A DNA stretch of 64,000 nucleotides, from contig NZ_CP091740.1 of the NCBI RefSeq assembly GCF_022014595.1, positions 372,001-436,000 of the forward strand. The letters run 5' to 3'. This document shows, in pieces, positions 18,270 to 27,271 of this stretch (its first letter is position 1; each line of letters begins with the position of its first letter). The stretch comes from Solitalea lacus (GTDB lineage: Bacteria > Bacteroidota > Bacteroidia > Sphingobacteriales > Sphingobacteriaceae). Under the pieces are notes generated by a model that made no database searches, was not told the DNA's origin, and saw only the letters and a program-made list of their open reading frames with translations. Position numbers and translations under genes: made by a program.

Positions 18270-18836
18270 TTAGATTAGGTCATAATTAGTGCTAATTCCT
18301 GCATGTTCGTGCAATAAAAGGTCCATTAACTCTTTAGGTTTTTCACCTACCTTCATTAAGCCCCGATCTTTAAAAAAATCGCTGTCGCGAGTATATTGAA
18401 GGAAGTTTAGCAGATGATTGTAATAACCATTGGAATTCAACAAACCCACCGGTTTATTATGGAGGTGAAGTTGCTTCCAGGTAAGCACCTCAAAGAATTC
18501 TTCTAAGGTTCCAATGCCTCCAGGGAGGGCTAAAAAAGCATCAGAATATTCGGCCATTAATGATTTTCGTTGATGCATATTCTCAACAATGTGTAATTCA
18601 CACCCTTCAACCAGCCCCACTTCCTTGATCATTAAAAATTCAGGAATAATGCCTATTACCTTTCCTCCTAAATCACGAACTGTGCGAGCTAGTTCACCCA
18701 TAAGGCCAATGTTCCCTCCTCCATACACCAAGGTTATATGCTTATCTACCAAAATCATGGCAAGTTCTCGGGCTGTTTTTCTGAAAATTTCATCATTGCC
18801 GTTGCTTGAACCGCAGAATACACAAATACTTTTCAT
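18270..18836 (-). CDS. LOG-family (TIGR00730) nucleotide phosphoribohydrolase
   Basis: The 188-residue protein has the Rossmann 'VFCGSSNG' start, 'VYGGGNIGLMGELARTV' and the family signature 'LPGGIGTLEEFFEVLTW' (PGGxGTxxE). LOG proteins cleave nucleoside 5'-monophosphates between base and ribose phosphate, including cytokinin precursors, in the cytoplasm. It is probably the first gene of a three-gene unit with the VOC and phosphoesterase genes. Confidence 0.94.
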   Translation of the reverse strand: MKSICVFCGSSNGNDEIFRKTARELAMILVDKHITLVYGGGNIGLMGELARTVRDLGGKVIGIIPEFLMIKEVGLVEGCELHIVENMHQRKSLMAEYSDAFLALPGGIGTLEEFFEVLTWKQLHLHNKPVGLLNSNGYYNHLLNFLQYTRDSDFFKDRGLMKVGEKPKELMDLLLHEHAGISTNYDLI

Positions 18837-19197
18837 AAATGAAGGTTTAAAATAGCACAGATGCTAAATGTATGTCAATATAAAAATGAACTTTACAGTT
18901 ATTGCTATTAAAATAATCAATTGTAAGGAACTAAATGAAAAGAATAATTATTACGATGAGAAATTATTGGGCACAAAACTTTTCGTTTCGATTCATTTCA
19001 ACTGGAATTTTGATGGCAAATAAAATTTTATCAAACATATTAAAGTCAAAATATAAGTGTAGTGTTTTCAAAATAAATTAGCATTTATTTAAAATAATGG
19101 CTTTTTTTAATCAAATTATGTTAAGTAGGTAAAGAGCTAAATCGGCTTTCTGTTTCCATTTTTACCAGTTTATATAGAATATCAATACTATTTATTC
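18837..19197. other. AT-rich intergenic region between divergent genes
   Basis: These 361 bases lie between the LOG gene (-) and the hexosaminidase (+) and must hold both promoters. The stretch is extremely AT-rich. I see no TAnnTTTG box, palindromic operator, terminator or short coding frame that I can defend. Confidence 0.5.
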
Positions 19198-21759
19198 ATG
19201 AAAAAACAAGTTTTAAGCATATTGATTTGTACTGGCTTGATATATCATGCCAATGCACAAATTGTAAAACATGATTTTAATGTTACTGGATTAAACATTC
19301 AGTGGCGATTGATAGAAAACAACTACAAGCAATCATCTAATTATTTATCAGAGTTTATCTTAACGAATACTTCTAAGGTTGAGTTACCAGCCAAAGGTTG
19401 GAGCATTTATTTCAATCTTCCTCGAGCGATTGATACAAAATTTGCATACAAGGAGTTACGCTTTGAGAGGATTAATGGTGATTTGGTCCGACTAGTTCCA
19501 ACAGCAAGTTTTAATGGACTTATGCCAAGCCAATCGGTTGCCGTTCAAATGCTTGCCAGTGATTGGTCGCTAAACAGGGCCGATGCTCCTTCTGGCTTGT
19601 ACTTGGTATGGGATGATACTCCGCAAAACGGATATCCTTTAACCAACGTTAAAGTAATTGCATCAACAGAGTTGCGCCAAATGAAACGTACTCCTAACGA
19701 TAATTATCCTGTTACTACCCCAGAAATCATTTATAACCGTAATAAATCAATTGCTGACATTCCAGCTCAAAAGCTAACAAAGGTTTTTCCGACACCTGTA
19801 TCATATTTTGAGAGCGAAGGAGTTTTTGAGATGAAGCCCGGACTAAATATAAGTGCTGATGCTTTATTTGCTAATGAAGCTAATTATTTGGCAGTAGAGT
19901 TAAAGAAAGTATTCGGGAAGTCTGGAGTTATTTCAGGAAATAAAGGAGCTATAGAGCTACGTAAAAAAGAAATGAATAAGGAAGCTTATGAGCTTAATGT
20001 GTCGCCTGATGGTGTTGTAATTTCAGCGTCAACACCGGCAGGGGCATTTTATGGTATTCAATCTTTAAAATCGCTGATGCCGGCTCATGTATGGTCTTCA
20101 ATTCAAAAAAGTATCTCATTGCCTCTTGTTGAAGTTAAGGACGAGCCACGCTTTGATTGGCGTTCCTTCATGCTTGATGTGGGCCGAAATTTTCAAACTA
20201 AGGAAGAAATTTTGAAAACATTGGATTTACTAGCTCTTTATAAAATAAATGTTTTTCATATGCACTTTAGTGAAGATGAAGGCTGGCGTATTGAGATTCA
20301 GGGTTTGTCGGAACTTACTGACTTGGGGGGCAAGCGCGGGCATAAGAATTTTGATAAAGAGCAGTTGCCTCCTTCATTTAATTCTGGCCCCGACAACTCC
20401 ACATCAGGAAGTGGTTTCTACACAAAAGGTGATTTTATTGAGATTCTAAAGTATGCAAATGAGAGGCATATAAAGGTGATTCCTGAGATTGAAACTCCCG
20501 GGCATGCACGCGCTTCTGTAGTGGCTATGCGTGTGCGCTATGATCGGTTGATGAAAGAAGGCAAAAGAGAGGAAGCCGAAAAGTATTTGTTGTGTGATAT
20601 TAATGACAAATCAGTACATAGTTCAGTGCAAGGCTGGACTGATAATGTTATGGATCCGGCGCTTCCATCAACCTATACCTTTCTTGAAAAAGTAATTGAT
20701 GAATTCATTGCTATGTATAAAGAGGCTAGAGTTCCTTTAGAAACTATCCATATGGGCGGAGATGAGGTTCCTGCTGGTTCATGGGAAAAATCACCGGCGT
20801 TTGAAAAGTTAATGCAACAGGACCCTTCAGTTAAAAATACTGATGATTTATGGTGTTATTATTTTGATAAGGTCAATAAATTGATAAAAAGCAAAGGACT
20901 TTATCTTTATGGTTGGGAAGAAGTTGGTATGCGTAAAACCAAGCTTGATGGAAACTCTCATTGGGTTGCCAATCCGGATTTTACTAATCAGAATGTGCAC
21001 CTCGATGTATGGAATAATGTAATTGGCTGGGGAGCCGAAGACCTGGCCTATAAATTAGCTAATGCTGGGTATAAAATAGTTTTGTCGCCGGTAAGCAATA
21101 TGTATTTTGATATGTCATACAATAAATCATTTGAAGAACAAGGATACTATTGGGGAGGATTTATTGATGTTGATAAGCCGTTTTCATTCATTCCTTTTGA
21201 TTATTTGAAGAACATCAAAGAAGATCGTATGGGTAATCCTTTTACACCAGCGTCGATTGCAAATAAAGAGCGTTTAACTGATTATGGAAAATCAAATATT
21301 GTTGGTTTGCAGGGCTTATTGTGGTCAGAAACGATCATTAACGTTGAACGTTATGAATATATGTTGCTTCCTAAGTTATTAGGTCTAGCGGAAAGAGCCT
21401 GGTCAAAATCTCCAGATTGGGCTGAAGAAAAGGATCCTGCAAAAGCCGAAGTGCAATATGCTGATGCTTGGTCAGTGTTTATCAATGTAATTAGTAAGCG
21501 AGAGTTACCTCGGTTAAATTATTATGGAGGAGGCTGGAAATATCGCATTCCGACAGTTGGTGCTATTGTTGAAAATGGAGTAGTAAAAGCTAATGTACAG
21601 TTGCCGGGTTTTGTAATCAGGTATAGCACTAATGGAGCAGAGCCAAGTGTAAAGAGTAAAGCATACACTGGTCCAATAACAGAAAAAGGTGTTATTAAAT
21701 TAAGAGTGTTTGATGCAGCCGGACGTTTAGGAAGGACTGAAAGGGTTGTAAATCAATAA
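19198..21759 (+). CDS. Beta-N-acetylhexosaminidase, glycoside hydrolase family 20
   Basis: The 853-residue exported enzyme has a signal peptide ending about residue 21 ('HANAQ'), an N-terminal CHB_HEX carbohydrate-binding domain (about 22-160), a GH20b domain (about 190-320) and the GH20 TIM barrel (about 325-760). The catalytic pair is Asp522-Glu523 in 'HMGGDEVPAGSW'. A C-terminal CHB_HEX_C-like beta domain follows. It should release terminal GlcNAc or GalNAc from chitin oligomers or glycans in the periplasm or at the surface by substrate-assisted catalysis. Single gene with a terminator. Confidence 0.96.
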   Translation: MKKQVLSILICTGLIYHANAQIVKHDFNVTGLNIQWRLIENNYKQSSNYLSEFILTNTSKVELPAKGWSIYFNLPRAIDTKFAYKELRFERINGDLVRLVPTASFNGLMPSQSVAVQMLASDWSLNRADAPSGLYLVWDDTPQNGYPLTNVKVIASTELRQMKRTPNDNYPVTTPEIIYNRNKSIADIPAQKLTKVFPTPVSYFESEGVFEMKPGLNISADALFANEANYLAVELKKVFGKSGVISGNKGAIELRKKEMNKEAYELNVSPDGVVISASTPAGAFYGIQSLKSLMPAHVWSSIQKSISLPLVEVKDEPRFDWRSFMLDVGRNFQTKEEILKTLDLLALYKINVFHMHFSEDEGWRIEIQGLSELTDLGGKRGHKNFDKEQLPPSFNSGPDNSTSGSGFYTKGDFIEILKYANERHIKVIPEIETPGHARASVVAMRVRYDRLMKEGKREEAEKYLLCDINDKSVHSSVQGWTDNVMDPALPSTYTFLEKVIDEFIAMYKEARVPLETIHMGGDEVPAGSWEKSPAFEKLMQQDPSVKNTDDLWCYYFDKVNKLIKSKGLYLYGWEEVGMRKTKLDGNSHWVANPDFTNQNVHLDVWNNVIGWGAEDLAYKLANAGYKIVLSPVSNMYFDMSYNKSFEEQGYYWGGFIDVDKPFSFIPFDYLKNIKEDRMGNPFTPASIANKERLTDYGKSNIVGLQGLLWSETIINVERYEYMLLPKLLGLAERAWSKSPDWAEEKDPAKAEVQYADAWSVFINVISKRELPRLNYYGGGWKYRIPTVGAIVENGVVKANVQLPGFVIRYSTNGAEPSVKSKAYTGPITEKGVIKLRVFDAAGRLGRTERVVNQ

Positions 21760-21783
21760 TCAAAATACATGTCTATTATTATT

Positions 21784-21816
21784 AACAGGCGCTGAAATAA
21801 CCTCGGCGCCTGTTTT
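21784..21816 (+). terminator. Terminator after the hexosaminidase gene
   Basis: AACAGGCGC (21784-21792) pairs perfectly with GCGCCTGTT (21806-21814), loop of 13, followed by TTTTAAT. It lies 25 bases past the stop codon. Confidence 0.85.
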
Positions 21817-21892
21817 AATAATCACACTATTTCAAATTTTTTAAAACTATCAAGTTTACTTTTTGTTGATGACTAGATAAAAGCAAAAGATA

Positions 21893-22597
21893 ATGAAGAT
21901 AGAAGTTTGGTCGGACATAGCCTGTCCGTTTTGTTATATTGGGAAAAGAAGGCTGGAAAATGCATTGGCGGATTTCCCTGATAGTGATAAAGTTGAGGTG
22001 ATTTGGAGGAGTTTTGAGCTGGATCCAAATGCGAATTATGAGAAGAACAAGGATCATTATACCCGTTTGGCTGAAAAATATGGACGAGACCGCGAGTGGG
22101 CTGTGCAAATGAGTGAGAATGTTACCGCAATGGCTGCCGAGGAAGGTCTTGAATTTGATTTCAATAAAAATATACCTGCTAATACTTTTGATGCTCACCG
22201 TCTTATACATTTGGCACAGAAAAACGGATTTCAGGACGCTGCCAAAGAACGCTTGCTGAAAGCTCATTTTTCAGAGGGTAAAGATATTGCCCACCATCCT
22301 ACTTTGGTGGAGCTTGGGGCGGAGATTGGATTAAAAGAAGATGAAGTTAAGCGGATGTTGGAATCTGATGAATTTGGATATGATGTACGTGTGAACGAGC
22401 AGGAGGCACAACAAATCGGGGTTAAGGGAGTGCCGTTTTTTGTTTTTAACCGTAAGTACGGTGTTTCGGGAGCGCAACCCTTGGAGGTATTTACTGAAAC
22501 CTTAAATAAGGCATGGGCAGAGGTTAAGCCTGTTTTGGATATTAATCAATCAACTGCCAGGGGTGTATGTACGCCTGAAGGCAGCTGTGAAATTTAG
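21893..22597 (+). CDS. DsbA-family oxidoreductase, FrnE-like
   Basis: The 234-residue protein has the thioredoxin-fold active site C11-P-F-C14 ('SDIACPFCYIG') at the very N-terminus without a signal peptide, and the cis-Pro loop 'GVKGVPFFVFN'. The helical insertion and length fit the cytoplasmic FrnE/2-hydroxychromene-isomerase-like group. An extra Cys pair near the C-terminus ('RGVCTPEGSC') could act as a resolving disulfide, as in FrnE proteins; that is inference. Convergent with the next gene across a shared terminator. Confidence 0.92.
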   Translation: MKIEVWSDIACPFCYIGKRRLENALADFPDSDKVEVIWRSFELDPNANYEKNKDHYTRLAEKYGRDREWAVQMSENVTAMAAEEGLEFDFNKNIPANTFDAHRLIHLAQKNGFQDAAKERLLKAHFSEGKDIAHHPTLVELGAEIGLKEDEVKRMLESDEFGYDVRVNEQEAQQIGVKGVPFFVFNRKYGVSGAQPLEVFTETLNKAWAEVKPVLDINQSTARGVCTPEGSCEI

Positions 22598-22703
22598 ATA
22601 GAGTACATTGTTTGAATCTTTTGTAAGAGTGGACAGCAGGGTGGTGCCTACTTATAAATTTCTCTTCTTTCCGGACTTATATTTCCACTTTTAGAAATAA
22701 TTG

Positions 22704-22742
22704 AAAAAGGGATGATTTTAGCAAATAAAATCATCCCTTTTT
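22704..22742. terminator. Bidirectional terminator between convergent genes
   Basis: AAAAAGGGATGATTTTA (22704-22720) and TAAAATCATCCCTTTTT (22726-22742) form a perfect 17-bp stem with loop GCAAA. A- and T-runs on both sides allow it to serve both the FrnE-like and the sulfatase-fold genes. Confidence 0.92.
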
Positions 22743-22744
22743 TA

Positions 22745-24697
22745 TTACTTGTCCTGAACCGTCAGCTTGTCATCAATCATTCGGTTGTTATACTGCTGCA
22801 TAAAGGCATTGTTAAACCTTATTAATTTCTTAGCATCTTCTGGATGCGAGTTTAAGAGGTTGGTTTTTAATTGTGGATCTTGTTGGTAATTGTACAAAGC
22901 AAATGGTCCTTTGTCGTTAGACTGCAGAACATAGCCCTCATTATATAATTGAAAAACGCCATTGTAGTTTACACCAATGTGATTAGGGTTATTCTTGGTT
23001 AATACATCCTCTCCAAAGGCAAAATACGGCTCATCGTAATGCAGATATCCTAAAACAGACGGCGTTATATCAGTTTGAAAGATCAGCTTATTATCAATGC
23101 CCTTTAAGTTACTGTTTGGCTTATAAAAGATAATAGGAACTGAGAAAGATCCGGTACTTGTATTGTACACATCATGAGTAACCTGATTACTGGTATGATC
23201 GGCAGTAATTACAAACAAAGTATTATTAAACCATGGCATTTTTGAAGCAGTAACAAAGAACTTTCTCAACGCATTATCGGTATAGCCGACGCATTGATGG
23301 ATTTCCTCCTTCCCTTTTGGAAATCTGCCTTCATATTGAGCAGGAACTTTAAACGGGTGATGCGAGGAAACGGAGAAAATTGCAGCCATAAACGGACCCT
23401 GTTTTTTGTTTAGGGTATTGGCAAAGAACTGAAAGAATGGTTCATCCCAAATCCCCCACATGCCATCAAAGTCACCATCATTATTGTACTCCGTTTTTCC
23501 ATAGTAGTGCTGAAAACCGGCCATTTTTGCAAATGCTTGGAAGCCCATTGAGCCATTTGGAGCGCCATGAAAGAATGAACAGTCGTATCCTTTTTTACTT
23601 AGCAAACTTGCAATGCTGTTTATTTTATTGCCTGAATAACTCGACAGCACATAAGGTTCAACTATTGAGGGGATGCTGGCCAAAACTGAAGGCATTGCAT
23701 CTATTGACTTTTTGCCTGTGGCGAACGACCATTTAAAGGATTTACTCTGTCCAACTAACGAGTCAAGGAAAGGAGTATATCCCTTGTACGTTCCTCCGTC
23801 AAGCCCTTTGTTATATGCACCGAAAAACTCTTTACTGAAGCTTTCCAAAATGATGATAACAACATTTTCTTTTTTGAAAGCACTGTCTGGGTTTGGATGG
23901 TGATTAGGACTGTAAACTTGATTTAGTTCAGCTTCTGAACTGAAATGATTTAATTTTTTAAGTGTTTTTTTGGAAGCGGTTTTAATGATTGAAAAGGGAG
24001 TGTTCAATACAATTCCGATTTCGGCAGGCGTATTTACATATTCACCAGCATTACTTAGAGTAATAGGTCGGGTACTGTGACGAAAGCCTCCACGTACTCC
24101 AGCCACAAATAATCCACAACCTAAGCCAAGTAAAACTACTGCGACCGGGTAATACACCCAATTGCTGCTGATTTGAGTAGGTTTTATTTTTATGGCGCTG
24201 TACGCCTTGATTAAAACACTTACTAGTAATATGAAAACAAGAACAATGTACCAGTAATCAATAAAAAACTGGAAAGCCAGTTTAAAGTTTCCCTTATCAT
24301 TTGAAAACTCTTTGAAAACCGTCCAGGAGGTACGGCGTAATGTAAATTTGAAATAAATGAAATCAATACAGTTTGCAGCAAAGGCCAACGTGTTAGTAAC
24401 AGCAAACAACCATTTTAAAGTTTTCTGATAAATGATATTATAACGAAATCGAAAAGGCAGTAAATAGGCAACTATGTAGAGTGCATTTACATAAAGAATT
24501 GCCACCAAATCAAACTTTAATCCGCCGATAAATAATCCGGCAAAATGACTGGCTTGATCAATAGGAAAAAGTGTTTGATTGAACAAGTAAAACAACAGCC
24601 TACATGCTGACATGAGCAACATGACAAGCAATAAGCGTAATAATAGCGCAGTATATAAATTGTAACCTTCAGATTTTGAATGCGTTATTTGCCCCAT
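22745..24697 (-). CDS. LTA-synthase-like membrane sulfatase-fold protein
   Basis: I chose the ATG at 24697; the longer frame from 24724 needs a TTG start. About five transmembrane helices (first about 210 residues) are followed by a periplasmic sulfatase/alkaline-phosphatase domain with 'VVIIILESFSKEFFGAYN', 'GKKSIDAMPSVLASIPSI' (nucleophile region, Ser where LtaS has Thr) and 'NTLFVITADHTSN'. Gram-negative relatives transfer phosphoglycerol or phosphoethanolamine onto envelope glycans or lipids. Bacteroidota do not make classical LTA, so the acceptor is open. Confidence 0.9.
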   Translation of the reverse strand: MGQITHSKSEGYNLYTALLLRLLLVMLLMSACRLLFYLFNQTLFPIDQASHFAGLFIGGLKFDLVAILYVNALYIVAYLLPFRFRYNIIYQKTLKWLFAVTNTLAFAANCIDFIYFKFTLRRTSWTVFKEFSNDKGNFKLAFQFFIDYWYIVLVFILLVSVLIKAYSAIKIKPTQISSNWVYYPVAVVLLGLGCGLFVAGVRGGFRHSTRPITLSNAGEYVNTPAEIGIVLNTPFSIIKTASKKTLKKLNHFSSEAELNQVYSPNHHPNPDSAFKKENVVIIILESFSKEFFGAYNKGLDGGTYKGYTPFLDSLVGQSKSFKWSFATGKKSIDAMPSVLASIPSIVEPYVLSSYSGNKINSIASLLSKKGYDCSFFHGAPNGSMGFQAFAKMAGFQHYYGKTEYNNDGDFDGMWGIWDEPFFQFFANTLNKKQGPFMAAIFSVSSHHPFKVPAQYEGRFPKGKEEIHQCVGYTDNALRKFFVTASKMPWFNNTLFVITADHTSNQVTHDVYNTSTGSFSVPIIFYKPNSNLKGIDNKLIFQTDITPSVLGYLHYDEPYFAFGEDVLTKNNPNHIGVNYNGVFQLYNEGYVLQSNDKGPFALYNYQQDPQLKTNLLNSHPEDAKKLIRFNNAFMQQYNNRMIDDKLTVQDK

Positions 24698-24796
24698 TTG
24701 GTTGAAAATTAAAAAATCGGGCAAAGTTAGTCAAGTGTGTATTATGGATTATTAAATTATTAATATTTTTACCTTAAAACGACTTTTCTCAGACAC

Positions 24797-25585
24797 TTAG
24801 TCTTCAAACTTAAGCCATCCCCAACGTTCTGGAATGTGCATGTTAATTACACTCATTGGACTCCAGACCCAATTGAGTTCAGGTAAAGATTTTCCCGTAC
24901 TGCTGTTTTTTCGTTTAACGTATTTATTGTTTTCAACATCAAATCTCCATTGTACACGTGAAAAATTAATCTTCCATTGCTCGCCTTTTTTGGGGGAACG
25001 GTTTTCTTTAAATGCCGTCCATGGAATCATCATTTCTACAGTCCAGCTTGAATCTTTATCGGCGGGTTGGTTTAATGTGCCGTTGATGCTTACTGCAGTT
25101 TCTAAACCCATGGCTGTCCAACTATTGTCGGGCTTCCCTCCTTTGCTATAGGCTTTGCTCAGCATTAGATCCCAAACGGTGTTCAGCGCATTTATTTCAA
25201 TTTCATAATAATTAATGCCATCATTATCGGGGTCAATAAACACTTCAAAGTCATTGTCATGAAAAATGACTGCATCTCTTTGGGTGATTGAAGCTTGCAC
25301 ATGAGGTTCTTCCAAATCTGCCAAAATGGATAGACCGACATCGTTCCAAAGCATTTTTATTCGTGTTTTTAAAAACGGAGCAGGTTGCTTGTCTCCTTCA
25401 ATATCTACAAAAACGCTCGACCATTGGGCTTCTTGCCAAGCCAGGTCTGAACCGTTTCCATCGATTTTTATAGATTTTTCGGTTTTTAAACATGAGTATT
25501 CTTTGGGCGGAATTATGTTTTGAGCTGAAAGTGCAAGTGTGGAAAATGTGAAAATTGAAGAGAGAATAGCTTTTGGGGAAATCAT
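24797..25585 (-). CDS. Secreted CBM9-like carbohydrate-binding protein
   Basis: I chose the ATG at 25585 because the product then starts with a clean signal peptide ('MISPKAILSSIFTFSTLALS', cut near Ala-Gln). Longer versions overlap the previous gene. The rest is one CBM9-like beta-sandwich (about 40-262; 'DGNGSDLAWQEAQWSSVFVD', 'NDFEVFIDPDNDGINYYEIE', 'WTVEMMIPWTAFKE'), as found in xylanase-linked and DUF1083-type proteins. It likely binds a sugar or related ligand outside the cytoplasm. It follows the phosphopantetheinyl transferase gene by 26 bases. Confidence 0.87.
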   Translation of the reverse strand: MISPKAILSSIFTFSTLALSAQNIIPPKEYSCLKTEKSIKIDGNGSDLAWQEAQWSSVFVDIEGDKQPAPFLKTRIKMLWNDVGLSILADLEEPHVQASITQRDAVIFHDNDFEVFIDPDNDGINYYEIEINALNTVWDLMLSKAYSKGGKPDNSWTAMGLETAVSINGTLNQPADKDSSWTVEMMIPWTAFKENRSPKKGEQWKINFSRVQWRFDVENNKYVKRKNSSTGKSLPELNWVWSPMSVINMHIPERWGWLKFED

Positions 25586-25611
25586 TACTAATGTATAAAT
25601 GAAGTTTTTTA

Positions 25612-26259
25612 CTAGGTGTTTTCGCTGCAAACATGGGCAATCATGTAACCATCAAACTGGAGATAACTTATTTCGAAGTCGGTATTGCAATTGTTATTCA
25701 GGATACTGGCCCCAATTGTTCCATTTACATCAAATGTAAAAGGTTGTAGCAGGATATCATCTTTTAAGCTGACCCCCTTTTTGCCAAATAGTTTATATAA
25801 AGCCTCTTTTGCTGCCCAACAAGCATACAGGTGTTTTACCGTTTGTTTGGGATCAATAAACGATAACTCTTCTGGGGTTAAAAACTTATCGGCAATACGT
25901 AAGATCTTATCTTTTACCAATTCAATATCAATACCTACCTTTTTGCTTTTGCTAATCATAACTGCTGCATAGTCAAATGAATGGCTTAATGAAAAATGAT
26001 GTGGAAAATTTACCAAATAAGGTTTATGATGTTCATCAAGTCCGGTTTTGATAAAATCAGGCGTGTTAATGAGTGTACGTAAAAGAACTCTGCTACTTAG
26101 CCAGTGCAATTCTCTCTTTCCTTTGCTTAAGGTCTCATAAACTTCCTTTTCCGATTGATCCAACTGCAGTTTGGAATACAACAACTCCGCGGGCTCTTCA
26201 ATTTTCCAAATTGCGAACTCGGTGTCGGTATCAATTATTTTATGTAGAACAATGGCCAT
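25612..26259 (-). CDS. 4'-phosphopantetheinyl transferase superfamily protein
   Basis: The 215-residue protein has the two Sfp/AcpS-superfamily signatures: 'VGIDIELVKDKI' (metal-binding Asp and Glu) and 'CWAAKEALYKLFGKKGVSL'. The N-terminal pseudo-repeat carries 'ELHWLSSRVLLRTLI'. Such enzymes move the phosphopantetheine arm from CoA to carrier proteins. The short form resembles Bacteroidota enzymes that activate the fatty-acid ACP. No carrier-protein gene is nearby. Confidence 0.92.
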   Translation of the reverse strand: MAIVLHKIIDTDTEFAIWKIEEPAELLYSKLQLDQSEKEVYETLSKGKRELHWLSSRVLLRTLINTPDFIKTGLDEHHKPYLVNFPHHFSLSHSFDYAAVMISKSKKVGIDIELVKDKILRIADKFLTPEELSFIDPKQTVKHLYACWAAKEALYKLFGKKGVSLKDDILLQPFTFDVNGTIGASILNNNCNTDFEISYLQFDGYMIAHVCSENT

Positions 26260-26454
26260 TGTTGTAGGTCTTAATTACCAGTTGTTTATTTGTTGTTAGT
26301 TACTTTCAAACTGTTGAATTAAATGGCTGACAATTTAGCAATCAAAGTCTACACTATATTGTAAAATTAATAAAATATTAACGCTCGGCTTGTTGAGCTT
26401 ATTTATAAGGTAGAATGATAAAAAAAACTATATTTAAACTCAAAATCAAACTAA

Positions 26455-26991
26455 ATGATTCTTACAGATAAACGCATACTTGAAGAAATTGAGAAGGGAA
26501 CGATAGTCATAGAGCCATACGATCGTAAGTATTTGGGAACCAATTCATATGATGTGCATTTGGGGAAATATCTGGCTACTTACAAGAATCGTGAATTGGA
26601 TGCGCGTAAACATAATGCCGTTGAGCATTTCGAAATTCCAGAAGAGGGATTTGTTCTTCAACCCAATACACTATACCTTGGGGTTACGTTGGAGTATACC
26701 GAAACTCATGCCCATGTGCCATTTTTGGAAGGCAAGTCAAGTACAGGCCGTTTGGGAATTGATATCCATGCTACAGCCGGTAAAGGCGATGTTGGGTTTT
26801 GCAATACCTGGACACTGGAAATCTCTTGTGCACAGCCTGTTCGTATTTATGCCGGCATGCCAATTGGGCAATTAATCTACTTTGTAGTAGAAGGTGAGGT
26901 GGAAAACTTCTACAACAAAAAGCAAAATGCAAAATATAATGATAGAACCGTAAAACCGGTAGAGTCAATGATGTGGAAAAACAGTTTTTAG
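26455..26991 (+). CDS. dcd: dCTP deaminase
   Basis: The 178-residue protein matches Dcd: 'MILTDKRILEEIEKGTIVIE' at the start, the substrate-binding 'FLEGKSSTGRLGIDIHATAG', then 'GDVGFCNTWTLEIS' with the catalytic Glu, and 'VRIYAGMPIGQLIYF'. It deaminates dCTP to dUTP, feeding thymidylate synthesis. The C-terminus ends 'SMMWKNSF'. The stop codon lies inside the left arm of the terminator. Confidence 0.96.
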   Translation: MILTDKRILEEIEKGTIVIEPYDRKYLGTNSYDVHLGKYLATYKNRELDARKHNAVEHFEIPEEGFVLQPNTLYLGVTLEYTETHAHVPFLEGKSSTGRLGIDIHATAGKGDVGFCNTWTLEISCAQPVRIYAGMPIGQLIYFVVEGEVENFYNKKQNAKYNDRTVKPVESMMWKNSF

Positions 26992-27020
26992 TGTAAAATC
27001 ACTAAAAACTGTTTTCTTTT
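26977..27020 (+). terminator. Terminator overlapping the dcd stop codon
   Basis: AAAACAGTTTTTAGTG (from 26978) pairs with CACTAAAAACTGTTTT (27000-27015), loop TAAAAT, then TCTTTT. The dcd TAG stop is part of the left arm. Confidence 0.88.
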
Positions 27021-27271
27021 ATTGCTAATGTTGTAAAACTTTATCCTTTAGGGTTTTATATTCTTTTTTTTACATACCGTCGCTTCGGTTCCTGCCTTAT
27101 TTTTCGTAAATTTTCTTTACATACAAGTGATTTAACTATGGGTTGTAGGCGCCCATTCTTATTCCTCTTATTTTGTGGCGGTATGATCCAATGTTAGAAG
27201 GCTTGTTTGCCTTTTAAAGTGAGAAGACGTTACGTAAGTAATATTTGCCCTTCATATAAACTTCTTTGGAC